From contig JAFZBH010000011.1 of the NCBI GenBank assembly GCA_017561865.1, positions 1 to 33,399 on the forward strand: a stretch of 33,399 nt of DNA, in the 5' to 3' direction. Source of the stretch: Bacteroidales bacterium. Its GTDB lineage: Bacteria; Bacteroidota; Bacteroidia; Bacteroidales; UBA932. Below are positions 24,735-31,946 of the stretch, in pieces. Position numbers and translations under genes: made by a program. The notes beneath the pieces were generated by a model. It was not told the origin of the DNA. It was given only the letters and a program-made list of their open reading frames with translations, and did no database searches. Positions within the stretch are counted from its first letter, which is position 1; every line of letters starts with the position of its first letter.

Positions 24735-25498
24735 TTAAAGTAATTGAAGTTGAATAAAGGGAATGCACTCAAAATTGATACCTCATTTTTCGGTACGATG
24801 AACAGAGATAACTGTGATTCAAATATTCTTTGTTGCGAAATAGTATCCTTGTCAACAGGAATATCAAGTTCTCCATTGCATATCCAATTTGCTTTGACAA
24901 CGTTTTGTCGTTCCAACAACGCCCAATTCTGCTTAACAATAGATACTTTTTTCTCGCTTGGAGTTTTGCGAAAATCGATGACGATAAAGTCAAGACTTTT
25001 ATAAGCTGAGAATTGCTGAGCCATATCCTTAAATCCTTTATCATGGCAATCAGTTCGCGACACACAGTAATCAGAGAAATGACTGTCCGGCAACTCTTTT
25101 GTATATCTAATCGCCTCTATCATAGGGTAGTTGATATAGAGTTGGCCATTATCAGTTTCGTCGTTGAAAAGCTCAAGCATCTCGGAAATCTGCTTGTTCA
25201 TTTGTTCCATGGTTAAGTTCCTATTCTGGAAGTCATAGTCAAAGAACAAGAATATTTCGGAAAAATCGGAAGACTTCGTATCAGGGCTAAACGGACTGTC
25301 TGGACGATTCTCATATTTTTCCCTAAGGATTAATACGATATCCCCACCACCGCCTAAAGCTTTCAACTGTCGGTATAATTCATAGATATTGTTCCCAAAG
25401 GAGCAGACAATTGTCTGACCCTTTGAAAAGAACAGGTACTCAAGAGTCCTGAATATGTCCGGCTCGCGCCTCTTGCCTTCAAAAACGAACAAAATCAT
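24728..25498 (-). CDS. TOPRIM-fold protein (AbiLii/RloB-like), predicted defence effector
   Basis: The 256-residue protein begins MILFVFEGKRREPDIF, where Glu7 matches the TOPRIM catalytic glutamate. The second TOPRIM motif is FLFFDYDFQ with Asp87 and Asp89. A third block, LYINYPMIEAIRY (around 120-131), is conserved in proteins of this kind next to AAA ATPases. Such proteins (RloB, AbiLii, AriB and relatives) are thought to be nucleases released or activated by their ATPase partner during phage infection. Its ATG overlaps the ATPase stop as ATGA, so the two are coupled. AT-rich codon use marks it as foreign to its neighbours. Nuclease activity is inference from the motifs; the exact system name is unsure. 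Confidence 0.75.
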   Translation of the reverse strand: MILFVFEGKRREPDIFRTLEYLFFSKGQTIVCSFGNNIYELYRQLKALGGGGDIVLILREKYENRPDSPFSPDTKSSDFSEIFLFFDYDFQNRNLTMEQMNKQISEMLELFNDETDNGQLYINYPMIEAIRYTKELPDSHFSDYCVSRTDCHDKGFKDMAQQFSAYKSLDFIVIDFRKTPSEKKVSIVKQNWALLERQNVVKANWICNGELDIPVDKDTISQQRIFESQLSLFIVPKNEVSILSAFPLFNFNYFKQ

Positions 25499-26595
25499 AC
25501 CTGGAACGCATTGCCTCTGAAGAGTTTTTCAATATTGTGGCCAAAACGAAGCTCTTTGTCCGTGCAGTCGCAAAGCGGCTTAATTTTGTTTTCGTTGAGG
25601 ATGAAATTGCAGTCAGGGCGCAATAAATCATTCGTCATAAGGTAAGTGTTATGAGAAGATGTGAACACCTGGCATTGAAGCGCAAATAGCCGTTTACAAA
25701 CCTCGAAAGATAGTTTAAAATGGTAGAACGCATCAAACTCATCTATGAAAACAAAAGTGGCATTTCCCATACGATTCATCCAGAAATACAGCAACTTGAG
25801 ATGTTGTGTGCCTGTGGAAGCAATTAAGTCGAAAGGTATCTTTTTCTTATCAATCACACAGTACAGTATTTTGTCCCCCGGATTAGGTGCGGCGAACTTG
25901 AAATCTTGCCCGCTAACGTTAAGGAGAAACCGCCTAAAGTCGTCTATCAATTTATGACGAATAATATACTCATCAAGTAAGGTTGTATTATTCTCAAGGC
26001 CAATAAACTCTCGGATATCCAAGCTTCGGAACCATAACATTCCATTAACAAACTTTTGCAGTTGCAATAGATAGTGATCCGCAGAAAGAGGATAAGATGT
26101 CAGAAGGAAATTGACAATGGAGACATTATTTGCGTTATCGGCAAGATTCTTTTGAAACATCGGATCCATCGGAAATGCCTTGACATCTATATGGAATTTA
26201 CCCGTTTCCCTTTTGAACAATTGCTTCCCATCTACGAGCATTTCCTCACTCCGAAGAAGCCCATGATAATCCTTACTGTATCGATATTCTACAGTTTGAC
26301 CACTGAAGACAAACGTGTAGTCAAACTCCACCTGTGTGGTCTGGCTACCGGCATATGTAAAATTAACATAATAGTCGGCCTTTTTCCATTTTTGGGTAAG
26401 ATGGTTCACAATATCGAAGATGGCGAGACCAAAGTTGGTCTTGCCAGAACCATTCGGGCCATAGATAATTCCATTTTTAATTATCCCATCCTTGATGGCA
26501 TAAGTACTGAAATTATAGTTACTATGCCTTGTCAGGTCTAGCTCAATTTTATCGGTAAATCCCCGGAAATTTTTTACGGAAAACTTTGCAAGCAT
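25495..26595 (-). CDS. AAA/SMC-like ATPase (RloA/AbiLi/AriA-like), predicted defence sensor
   Basis: The 366-residue ATPase starts MLAKFSVKNFRGF, the usual SMC/RecF-like opening. It has Walker A GPNGSGKT (46-53), an ABC-type signature-like ASTGTQHLKLL (around 259-269), Walker B FVFIDEFDAF (Asp285, Glu286), and a switch histidine in SSHNTYLM (His315). This is the AAA_15/AAA_21 type found in AbiL, PARIS and Rlo systems, where it senses infection and controls a TOPRIM partner. The C-terminal region is short (CTDKELRFGHNIEKLF). A -7 box lies 25 bp upstream. Composition is AT-rich. The pairing with the overlapping TOPRIM gene is the main support for a defence role. Confidence 0.85.
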   Translation of the reverse strand: MLAKFSVKNFRGFTDKIELDLTRHSNYNFSTYAIKDGIIKNGIIYGPNGSGKTNFGLAIFDIVNHLTQKWKKADYYVNFTYAGSQTTQVEFDYTFVFSGQTVEYRYSKDYHGLLRSEEMLVDGKQLFKRETGKFHIDVKAFPMDPMFQKNLADNANNVSIVNFLLTSYPLSADHYLLQLQKFVNGMLWFRSLDIREFIGLENNTTLLDEYIIRHKLIDDFRRFLLNVSGQDFKFAAPNPGDKILYCVIDKKKIPFDLIASTGTQHLKLLYFWMNRMGNATFVFIDEFDAFYHFKLSFEVCKRLFALQCQVFTSSHNTYLMTNDLLRPDCNFILNENKIKPLCDCTDKELRFGHNIEKLFRGNAFQV

Positions 26596-26667
26596 ATCTC
26601 TAGTATTCTAATATTCAGCGCAAAGATAATAAAATAAATCGTATATCCGTAATTTTTTTACGGAAAA
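26570..26667 (-). repeat. 14-bp direct repeat flanking the ATPase promoter
   Basis: TTTTCCGTAAAAAA (minus strand) occurs at 26583-26570, inside codons 5-9 of the ATPase gene, and again at 26667-26654, upstream of the -7 box. The upstream copy also forms a small hairpin with TCCGTAA/TTACGGA arms (26646-26652 with 26658-26664). A repeat on both sides of a promoter could be an operator pair for autoregulation, or simple AT-rich chance. Confidence 0.4.
26621..26628 (-). promoter_or_regulatory. -7 promoter box for the ATPase/TOPRIM operon
   Basis: TATCTTTG on the minus strand, exact TAnnTTTG, 25 nt before the ATG at 26595. It predicts a leader of roughly 20 nt, unlike the leaderless geometry of the native genes. 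This is the only promoter-like site upstream of the operon. Confidence 0.6.
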
Positions 26668-26741
26668 TAATAACCACAGCAACAAAGCAAGGTCCAGGAA
26701 ACAACCCTGAACCTTGCAGCCGCCGATTATGTGGAAGCGAT

Positions 26742-26805
26742 CTTAGATGATGCTGTCAGTGGAAAAACCGACTACATTCCCACGTTTTAGCCAGCATCAT
26801 CTAAG
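26742..26805. repeat. 14-bp perfect inverted repeat with 36-nt spacer
   Basis: CTTAGATGATGCTG (26742-26755) is exactly complementary to CAGCATCATCTAAG (26792-26805). Inner GTGG/CCAC (26759-26762, 26780-26783) adds pairing. It is not followed by a T-run on either strand, so it may be a remnant of a mobile-element end or a recombination site rather than a terminator. Confidence 0.6.
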
Positions 26806-26863
26806 GCTCCTAGACTTCTGGCCCTTCGTCCTGCTGATTCTTCCTGGCTTCATCAAAGGGCAA

Positions 26864-26919
26864 ACGCTTTTAGAAAAGCGAAATTTTTATCGAAAAACAC
26901 TTTTGCAAAAGCGAAATTT
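26864..26919. repeat. Two 23-bp direct repeats with internal dyads, period 33 bp
   Basis: Copies at 26864-26886 and 26897-26919 differ at three positions and both end in AAAAGCGAAATTT. The first holds a perfect dyad CGCTTTT/AAAAGCG; the second copy has a partly broken dyad. The spacing of about three helical turns would place bound proteins on the same DNA face. Confidence 0.6.
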
Positions 26920-26974
26920 AATCATCACGACCGATGCCCCCCGATTCTGGGCGGCGCCGAAAGAATAGACTCGC

Positions 26975-27313
26975 CTACCCCCTCCTGGCTTCGCCGAGGG
27001 GACGGTCCCAGTCTACAGATGCCCCCTGGCCGGCGGCCAGGTCGTCCACCACGGCCCGGAGCTGCGTCAGGAACGCCTCTTCCCGCTTGCGGGAGCGGCG
27101 GCCGGACGCCCGGTAGAGCTCCCTCTCGAAATACGCGTCATACGACACGGCGAAATCCTCCTCGTCCCGATGCGGGAAAAAGGACACGGCCGCCCGATAC
27201 GAAATCGTCCCGGCCTCGGAGTCCGAAATCAGCAATACCAGGGCGCCCCGGCGCTCCACGCCGGAAAAGACCCCGGAAGCCTCGAAATATTGGGAATAAA
27301 CGTTGATTTCCAT
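26975..27313 (-). CDS. Small uncharacterised protein encoded after the hydroxyacid dehydrogenase
   Basis: A 112-residue soluble protein with no signal peptide or membrane segment. Visible features are a beta-rich N-terminal half (VERRGALVLLISDSEAG, TISYRAAVSFFPHRDEEDFA) and a charged helical C-terminal half (SGRRSRKREEAFLTQL, then VVDDLAAG). I recognise no catalytic motif. The start at 27313 lies 4 bp after the dehydrogenase stop, so it is the last gene of the four-gene operon. Native GC-rich codon use and the tight spacing support a real gene. Its function is unknown to me. Confidence 0.75.
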   Translation of the reverse strand: MEINVYSQYFEASGVFSGVERRGALVLLISDSEAGTISYRAAVSFFPHRDEEDFAVSYDAYFERELYRASGRRSRKREEAFLTQLRAVVDDLAAGQGASVDWDRPLGEARRG

Positions 27314-27317
27314 ACTG

Positions 27318-28244
27318 CTACCCGTTTTTCCTGATATTTTCCGCGACCTGATGCACCAGGCGGCCGAGGGCCTCGCGGCTGGCCCAGGCGATGTGTGGCG
27401 TGAAGCGGAAACGCTCCGGATGTTGAACCCTCAGCAGCGGGCTGTCGGCGGGCAGCGGCTCGGACGAGTACACATCCAGCGCCGCGCCTGCGATCGTGCC
27501 CGCATCCACGGCCCGGGCCAGCGCCGCTTCGTCCACGACGCCGCCGCGCCCCAGATTGAGCAGGAACGCCGTCGGCTTCATCCGTCCCAGCTCCGCCTCC
27601 CCGATCAGACCCGCGGTCCGCTCATTCAGCGGCGCGTGGATCGTCACGGCGTCGGACTCCTTCAGCAGGACCTCCAGCGGCACGCTCGGATAGTCGCGGT
27701 TGTGCGAGGTCCCGGAAGTGGAAAAATAGATCACGCGCATCCCGAATGCCGTAGCGACGGCGGCCACCTTCGTCCCGATGGCGCCCATCCCGACGATGCC
27801 GAGCGTCTTGCCGAAAAGTTCCGTATAGGGGTGCGAAATGTCGCAGAACAGCGTCCCGGCCGAATAGCGGCCGCTTTTAACACAGTCGTCGAAGTAGGGG
27901 CTGTGGCCCGCCAGCGATAGCAGGTGCGCGAAAGTGGACTGCACCACGGCGTCCGTGGAATAGCCGGCCGCGTTGCGTACCGGGATGCCCCGGGCGGCGC
28001 ACGCTTCCAGGTCGATGTTGTTGACCCCGGTCGCGGCCTCGCAGACCAGCTTCAGCCGCGGCGCCCGGGCAAGGAGCGCCCCGGTCACGCGGACCTTGTT
28101 GACGATCAGCACATCGCAATCTCCGACCCGCTCCAGGGCCTCCTCCGGGGTGCTCGACGGCCAGGCGACCAGTTCACCGAGGGCGGCTATTTCGTCCAGC
28201 GGGGTATCCCCCAGCGTGGCCGCATCCAAAAAAACAATCTTCAT
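27318..28244 (-). CDS. D-2-hydroxyacid dehydrogenase (hydroxypyruvate/glycerate reductase-like)
   Basis: This family reduces 2-keto acids (hydroxypyruvate, glyoxylate and similar) to D-2-hydroxyacids. The 308-residue protein has the Rossmann motif GIVGMGAIG (149-157) and the catalytic set Arg233 (NLGRGG), Glu262 (YSSEPL) and His284 (FTPHIAWAS). After the second strand of the cofactor fold it reads YFSTSG, with no acidic residue where NAD-specific members usually have Asp, so NADP use is possible. Slightly shorter than the usual 315-330. It starts 1 bp after the nhaC stop. The substrate cannot be determined. Confidence 0.92.
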   Translation of the reverse strand: MKIVFLDAATLGDTPLDEIAALGELVAWPSSTPEEALERVGDCDVLIVNKVRVTGALLARAPRLKLVCEAATGVNNIDLEACAARGIPVRNAAGYSTDAVVQSTFAHLLSLAGHSPYFDDCVKSGRYSAGTLFCDISHPYTELFGKTLGIVGMGAIGTKVAAVATAFGMRVIYFSTSGTSHNRDYPSVPLEVLLKESDAVTIHAPLNERTAGLIGEAELGRMKPTAFLLNLGRGGVVDEAALARAVDAGTIAGAALDVYSSEPLPADSPLLRVQHPERFRFTPHIAWASREALGRLVHQVAENIRKNG

Positions 28245-28245
28245 A

Positions 28246-29691
28246 TCACGTTGTTCTATCCGGTTTCACGATCTTCCACCCGATCGCAGCCATCAGGACG
28301 GACATCAGCGGCGAAAGGATGTTGAAGAAGCAGAAGGGGGCATAGGCGAGGGTCGGCACCGACAGGATGGTCGCCTGCGTCATTCCGCAGCTCGACCAGG
28401 GGACGAGCGGCGAGGTTACCGTGGCCGAGTCCTCCACGCTGCGGCTTAAAAGCCGCCTCTCGTAACCCTCCTTGTCGAACGACTCCCGATAGATGTCGGA
28501 AGTCAGGATGATGGACAGATACTGGTCCGACACGATGGCGTTGAGCGCCGTACCCGTGAGCACCGTCGTCCCGACCAGGCCGGTGCGCGTCCGCGTCAGC
28601 GGCGTGAGCATCCCCGCCAGGTCGGCGATCATCCCGCTTGCCTTCATACAGGCTCCGAAGCACATCGCGCAGATGATCAGGTAAACCGTATTCAGCATTC
28701 CCAGCATCCCCCGGGTGGCCACGAGCGCATCCACGTCGGCATTCCCCGTCTCCAGGGAAATGGAATTGTAGAGCGTTTCGACCACGCCGGTGAACAGGAT
28801 CCGTGCGTGCGACCCCGTCGTCGCCTTCGCGCCGATTTCGGTAATGACCTCCGGCTGGAAGACGAGCGCCGCCACGGCGGCCGTCAGCACCGAAAGGAAC
28901 AGCACGATGAGCGCCGGCAACTTCCGCCATATCAGCAGAGCGGCGATCACCGGCACCACCAGCAGCCAGGGCGTGACGTGGAAGCGGGACGACAGGACTT
29001 CGGCGTAGGCCGTCATCTGCGCTTCGTCCGCGCTGCCGTGCACGAGACCGATGACGGTGTAGATCACCAGGGTGACCAGGATGGCCGGTCCGGTGGTCAG
29101 CAGCATATAGCGGATATGCGTGAAAAGGTCCACCCGGTTCACCGACGAGGCCATGACCGTGGTGTCCGACAACGGAGATATCTTGTCCCCGAAATAGGCG
29201 CCGGAGATGATGGCTCCCGCCGTGAGGGCGTCGCTGAACCCCTCTGCGCGCCCGATGCCCAGCAGGGCCACGCCGATGGTGGCGATGGTCGTCCAGGACG
29301 AGCCGATCAGCAGCGAGACGATGGCGCAGAGCACGCAGGCCGTCAGCAGGAACACCTTCGGGCTTATGATCCTGAGCCCGTAGCAGATAAACGCAGGCAC
29401 CACCCCGCTCATCGTCCAGCTCCCGGAAATGGCCCCGATCAGCAGCAGGATCAAGATGGCGCCCGCCACCTCTCCCACGTTGCTGACGATGGCACGCTCG
29501 AAGGTCTTCCAGGGCGTCTTGTAAAGCCACATCGACAGCAGCACGCACACGCCCGCCGCCGCCAGCAGCGACACCTGCGAGGCCCCCAGGATGGAGTCCG
29601 CCCCGAAAATGGCGATGTCCAGAGACAACAGAGCGACCAGCACCCCCACGGGCACCAGGGCCAGGATTCTCCTTTTCCGGGTCTTGCTCAA
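28246..29691 (-). CDS. nhaC: NhaC family Na+/H+ antiporter
   Basis: An inner-membrane secondary transporter of 481 residues with about 11-12 hydrophobic segments, the normal NhaC size. Family hallmarks are SGVVPAFICYGL, the SLLIGSSWTTIATIGVALLG helix, AGAIISGAYFGDKISPLSDT with its conserved acidic and polar residues, and a second half mirrored by SDQYLSIILT and SVEDSATVTSPLVPWSSCGM. NhaC proteins exchange Na+ for H+; some relatives exchange malate/lactate, so substrate certainty is moderate. It starts 6 bp after the DUF4251-like gene and is followed after 1 bp by the dehydrogenase. Confidence 0.93.
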   Translation of the reverse strand: MSKTRKRRILALVPVGVLVALLSLDIAIFGADSILGASQVSLLAAAGVCVLLSMWLYKTPWKTFERAIVSNVGEVAGAILILLLIGAISGSWTMSGVVPAFICYGLRIISPKVFLLTACVLCAIVSLLIGSSWTTIATIGVALLGIGRAEGFSDALTAGAIISGAYFGDKISPLSDTTVMASSVNRVDLFTHIRYMLLTTGPAILVTLVIYTVIGLVHGSADEAQMTAYAEVLSSRFHVTPWLLVVPVIAALLIWRKLPALIVLFLSVLTAAVAALVFQPEVITEIGAKATTGSHARILFTGVVETLYNSISLETGNADVDALVATRGMLGMLNTVYLIICAMCFGACMKASGMIADLAGMLTPLTRTRTGLVGTTVLTGTALNAIVSDQYLSIILTSDIYRESFDKEGYERRLLSRSVEDSATVTSPLVPWSSCGMTQATILSVPTLAYAPFCFFNILSPLMSVLMAAIGWKIVKPDRTT

Positions 29692-29697
29692 AGCTTG

Positions 29698-30219
29698 TTA
29701 TTCCTCTTCCGGGAACGCGTCGGGGTCGATGTGGCCGCGGTAGCTGATCTGCTGACGGTTCTTGCAGCGGACCAGGATGTCGGTCTGCCCGTTCTCGAAG
29801 ACGGTCAGGGTATAGACGATGTAGTCCTCGTCGTTGTCCGTCGAGAAGACGATGATCCGGCGGCCCCGGGCGTCCACGCTGTCGATGTATTCCTCGATCT
29901 GGTCATCGAAGTTGAGCACCTTCGACTTGCCGTAGGGGACTTGATACGCCTCCCCGATATACGGGAGGTGCGAACGGACCTCCGCTCCGTCCACGGTCAG
30001 CGAATACCTTTCGCTTCCCACGTAGCGGCTGGACCCGCGCACGGGGTACATATGGTCGACGGCGATCGTGAACCGGCGGGCTTCCAGGCCCTGTCGGACA
30101 AGCTCTTCGACGCGCGCCTCCTCCGCCTTCTTCTCCTCGGAAGAAAGCCCCAGGACGCCGCATCCGGCGAACAGCAGCACGGCCGCCGCCAACAGAAAAA
30201 GGGAGATGTGGTTACGCAT
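29698..30219 (-). CDS. DUF4251-like lipoprotein
   Basis: The start is the ATG at 30219, 7 nt after a -7 box; the frame remains open far upstream but there it is only antisense to the esterase. The 173-residue product has a lipoprotein signal (MRNHISLFLLAAAVLLFAGC, Cys20). The domain pattern RFTIAVDHMYPVRGSS, YSLTVDGAEVRSHLPYIGEA resembles DUF4251, a Bacteroidetes-specific envelope family of unknown role. It is first in the operon with nhaC, suggesting an envelope function, but nothing catalytic is visible. Confidence 0.82.
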   Translation of the reverse strand: MRNHISLFLLAAAVLLFAGCGVLGLSSEEKKAEEARVEELVRQGLEARRFTIAVDHMYPVRGSSRYVGSERYSLTVDGAEVRSHLPYIGEAYQVPYGKSKVLNFDDQIEEYIDSVDARGRRIIVFSTDNDEDYIVYTLTVFENGQTDILVRCKNRQQISYRGHIDPDAFPEEE

Positions 30220-30226
30220 GGCAAAA

Positions 30227-30234
30227 CAAAGATA
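30227..30234 (-). promoter_or_regulatory. -7 promoter box for the DUF4251-nhaC operon
   Basis: TATCTTTG on the minus strand, with a TTG 20 bp upstream as the -33 element and 7 nt to the ATG. This is a complete Bacteroidetes promoter with essentially no leader. Confidence 0.7.
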
Positions 30235-30265
30235 CATCATTTTATCACAATTATCAATCATTGAC

Positions 30266-30296
30266 TTGGCAGTCCCGATTTCTCTTGCTAACTTAG
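30266..30296 (+). promoter_or_regulatory. Promoter of the carboxylesterase gene
   Basis: TTG (30266-30268), 20 bp, then TAACTTAG (30289-30296), one mismatch from TAnnTTTG. The ATG follows after 7 nt, again a leaderless-type layout. Confidence 0.6.
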
Positions 30297-30303
30297 GGCT
30301 GTT

Positions 30304-31812
30304 ATGAAAAAAATCCTGATCCTCCTTGGCACGCTGGCCCTCGCCGCGTGCGCGTCCGTTCCGGAAAATCCCGTCCTCACCATCGAGGGCGGACAGATCC
30401 GGGGCGTCCAGCTGGACGACGCCCCCGGTGTCACCGTCTATCGCGGCATTCCGTATGCCGCTCCGCCCATCGGCGAGAACCGCTGGCGCGCTCCGCAGCC
30501 CGTCGTCCCCTGGGAGGGCGTGCGCGAATGCGACCGCTTCGGCCATCCGCCTTTCCAGGCCGTCCACTACCCGGGCGGGTACACCACCGAGTGGGGCTAT
30601 GGCGAAGAGTCGCCCTACAGTGAGGACTGCCTCTATCTGAACGTCTGGACCAAGGCGCCCGGGCAGACCGACAAGAAGTTGCCCGTGGCCGTGTGGATCT
30701 TCGGCGGCGGCCTGCGTGAAGGCTGGGGCAGCGAGCCGGAGTTCGACGGCAAGAACTGGGCAGGCAAGGATGTCGTGCTCGTGTCGTTCAACTACCGCGT
30801 CGGCCCGTTCGGCTTCTTCGCCCATCCGGAGATTTCCGCGGAGGATCCGGAGCACGCCACCGGCAACTGGGGCACCCTCGACCAGATCGAGGTCCTCAAG
30901 TGGGTGCAGCGCAACATAGCCCAGTTCGGCGGCGATCCGGACAACGTGATGATCTTCGGGCAGAGTGCCGGTTCGCGCAGCGTCAAGTTCCTGAGCGCTT
31001 CGCCGCTGACCAAGGGCCTGTTCAACAAGGCCGTCATCATGAGCGGCAGCGGCCTGGTGGATCCGCGCGTGAGCGTGGCCGCCCCGCCCGCCATGCCGGG
31101 CATGCCCGCGATGCGCCTTCCTGCGCAGTCGCAGCCGACCCTGGCCGAGGCCGAAGCTTCCATCAAGGACGTGGCCGACTGGGCCGGACTCAAGGACCTC
31201 GCCGCCCTGCGCCGCGCTTCCACGGAGACCATCTACGCGATGGGCACCCTCTACACCAACGTCACCGGCAAGCGCAGCGTCCTGTCCGCGATGCCCATCG
31301 CGCCCTACATCGACGGCTATGTGCTGAAGGAGACCTTCGACGAAGCGTGCATCGACGGCACGCTGGCCCAGGTGCCTTATATGATCGGCTACACGCTCAA
31401 CGACTCCGGCAATATGGGAGACCAGATCCGCACCTTCTGCCTCAACCGCGAGGAGATGGGCGGCCGCGCCTACGCCTACCAGTTCGCCCGCCCGCTGCCG
31501 ACCGACGGCCGCCAGAACGTGCTGCAGGGCGCCTTCCATTCCTCTGACCTGTGGTTCGTGTTCAAGTCGCTGGAGCACTGCTGGCGTCCCTGGACCCAGG
31601 GCGACTGGGACCTCTCCGAGAAGATGCTCACCGCCTGGTCAAACTTCGCCAAGTACGGCGACCCGAACGGACCCGACGGCGGCGTCTGGACACCGTACAC
31701 GGCGGCCAAGCCGGAGTTTATGGTCTGGAAGCTGAACGACGCCGAAGCCGAGGACTCCGCGATGGGCGAGCCGCTGGTGCCTCCGCGCCCGGCCTTCGGA
31801 GCAAGGCCGTAA
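30304..31812 (+). CDS. Type-B carboxylesterase lipoprotein
   Basis: An alpha/beta-hydrolase of the COesterase (PF00135) family, 502 residues, with a lipoprotein signal (LALAAC, Cys16). Family features are VYRGIPYAAPPIGENRWRAP, SEDCLYLNVW, VVLVSFNYRVGPFGF, and the nucleophile Ser221 in FGQSAGS. The likely catalytic His is in GAFHSSDLWFVF. The oxyanion loop reads IFGGGL where most relatives have HGGGF, and the usual Glu region reads GYTLNDSGN, so substrate handling may differ. These enzymes hydrolyse carboxylic esters; a deacetylase or feruloyl-type role on plant glycans is possible but unproven. It is monocistronic and divergent from the DUF4251 gene. Confidence 0.9.
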   Translation: MKKILILLGTLALAACASVPENPVLTIEGGQIRGVQLDDAPGVTVYRGIPYAAPPIGENRWRAPQPVVPWEGVRECDRFGHPPFQAVHYPGGYTTEWGYGEESPYSEDCLYLNVWTKAPGQTDKKLPVAVWIFGGGLREGWGSEPEFDGKNWAGKDVVLVSFNYRVGPFGFFAHPEISAEDPEHATGNWGTLDQIEVLKWVQRNIAQFGGDPDNVMIFGQSAGSRSVKFLSASPLTKGLFNKAVIMSGSGLVDPRVSVAAPPAMPGMPAMRLPAQSQPTLAEAEASIKDVADWAGLKDLAALRRASTETIYAMGTLYTNVTGKRSVLSAMPIAPYIDGYVLKETFDEACIDGTLAQVPYMIGYTLNDSGNMGDQIRTFCLNREEMGGRAYAYQFARPLPTDGRQNVLQGAFHSSDLWFVFKSLEHCWRPWTQGDWDLSEKMLTAWSNFAKYGDPNGPDGGVWTPYTAAKPEFMVWKLNDAEAEDSAMGEPLVPPRPAFGARP

Positions 31813-31873
31813 GTCGGCGGCCCGTCATCCCCGGAAGGGGACCTGTGAGTGGTATATAATTGAATATTAGATG

Positions 31874-31921
31874 ATTACCAAAACATTATGCTTGGTTTTC
31901 CTGTCATAATGTTTTGGTAAT
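31874..31921. terminator. 17-bp perfect inverted repeat between converging genes
   Basis: ATTACCAAAACATTATG (31874-31890) is exactly complementary to 31905-31921, with a 14-nt loop. It lies in an AT-rich gap between the converging esterase and helicase genes. A bidirectional terminator is the simplest reading, although neither side has a long T-run. Confidence 0.55.
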
Positions 31922-31946
31922 TTATTAATAGTCAGCAGAATGCTGC

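Larger units (their letters stand above)
24480..26930. other. AT-rich genomic island with a defence-like gene pair
   Basis: Base composition falls sharply here relative to the GC-rich flanks. Codons in the two genes are A/T-ending, whereas neighbours prefer G/C-ending codons. The stretch begins 3' of a tRNA gene, contains a truncated gene, a two-gene ATPase/TOPRIM operon and repeat-rich non-coding DNA, and stops abruptly near 26930. No integrase or transposase is present, so it is either a decayed insert or a hotspot cargo acquired by homologous recombination. Confidence 0.75.
26668..26974. other. Gene-free end of the island, rich in inverted and tandem repeats
   Basis: I see no credible gene. 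A hairpin GCAAGGT/ACCTTGC lies in 26687-26717. A 14-bp perfect inverted repeat (26742-26805) and a pair of 23-bp direct repeats (26864-26919) follow. A short plus-strand frame ending in AADYVEAILDDAVSGKTDY (stop near 26790) reads like the end of a protein, but it has no start and no match I recognise. Base composition returns to GC-rich at about 26930. Confidence 0.5.

Noticed and set aside
26747-26968. Small plus-strand gene of 73 codons
   Set aside because: It spans the inverted repeat and tandem repeats, has no recognisable domain, and its C-terminal half is the repeat translated.
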